Source: a virus. From it: a stretch of 32,542 nucleotides of DNA. Position numbers and translations under genes: made by a program. Shown here piece after piece: positions 32,447-32,542 of the stretch. How positions within the stretch are numbered: the first letter of the stretch is position 1; each line of letters opens with the position of its first letter. The stretch spans positions 1 through 32,542 of IMG/VR virus record IMGVR_UViG_3300047550_002401. One strand, written 5' to 3'. The notes under the pieces were generated by a model. That model saw only the letters and a list, made by a program, of their open reading frames with translations. It was not told the DNA's origin and did no database searches.

Positions 32447-32542
32447 TCATACGGTCAACGCTCCCCACGTCACCGGGCCGACGATCCCGTCGATCCCAAT
32501 GCCCACAGCCGTCTGGAATGCTCTGACGGCTGTGGGCATTGG
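32447..32542 (-). CDS. C-terminus of peptidoglycan-binding protein (partial, probable lysin)
   Basis: The last 31 codons of a gene running off the right edge. They read VRAFQTAVGIGIDGIVGPVT and end WGALTV, the C-terminal part of a PG-binding type 1 domain (Q-x-x-x-G, DGIVGPxTWxAL). Such domains usually anchor endolysins to the cell wall. The catalytic part is outside the window, so the enzyme class is unknown. The segment contains an 18-bp inverted repeat reaching the last base. Confidence 0.85.
   Translation of the reverse strand, partial: PMPTAVRAFQTAVGIGIDGIVGPVTWGALTV
32496..32542. repeat. Perfect 18-bp inverted repeat at the window edge
   Basis: CCAATGCCCACAGCCGTC at 32496-32513 pairs exactly with GACGGCTGTGGGCATTGG at 32525-32542, with an 11-nt loop. 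The right arm ends at the final base of the window, so the true extent is unknown. Confidence 0.95.

Overview
This window is a contiguous piece of a tailed bacteriophage genome with a contractile tail (myovirus morphology). Every gene I can support lies on the minus strand, so genes are read from high to low coordinates. Genes are packed with 1-4 nt stop/start overlaps (ATGA, TGATG, TAATG), and GTG starts are common. No intergenic stretch exceeds about 200 bp. There is no integrase, terminase, portal or capsid gene here; those would lie outside the window. The host cannot be fixed from this sequence. The overall style (frequent GTG starts, a fibre ending IDVIGFYY, carbohydrate-binding-like minor tail protein, MerR-type helper, zinc-bearing SSB-like protein) resembles phages of Actinobacteria, which is inference.

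Reading down from the right end: the C-terminus of a protein with a peptidoglycan-binding domain (probable lysin); a 51-aa coiled-coil protein; two head-tail connector candidates; a repeat-containing fibre; tRNA-Thr(UGU); and a promoter-like sequence. Then come an HK97 gp10-like neck protein and a probable tail terminator, the sheath, the tube, a tail assembly chaperone with a likely frameshifted extension, and the tape measure protein with an embedded M15 peptidase. Next are two paralogous hub/baseplate proteins carrying different cell-wall hydrolases, a LysM-like protein, a gpD/gp27-like hub, a gp25-like wedge, baseplate J, a P2 gpI-like protein and a minor tail protein. A small membrane protein, a Rossmann-like/SAP-like protein and tRNA-Ile(UAU) close this half.

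A roughly 200-bp structured intergenic region (10134-10334) separates the structural half from the replication half. The replication half holds a winged-helix initiator containing a likely iteron origin inside its own coding sequence, a DnaC/P-like AAA+ loader, a HAD-like protein with a degenerate catalytic motif, a DnaB-type helicase, a DnaG-type primase, an SNF2-type ATPase, two small unknowns, a MerR-type protein, an SSB-like protein, a family A DNA polymerase with proofreading exonuclease, and a zinc-ribbon protein.

The logic resembles lambda O/P initiation (origin inside the initiator gene, followed by a loader) placed upstream of a self-sufficient replisome. The points most worth a second look are the in-gene origin with overlapping hairpins, three consecutive tail genes each carrying a peptidoglycan-hydrolase domain on two different hub/tape scaffolds, a small beta domain shared by three structural proteins, a candidate +1 frameshift in the chaperone, and an unusual tRNA-Ile(UAU).
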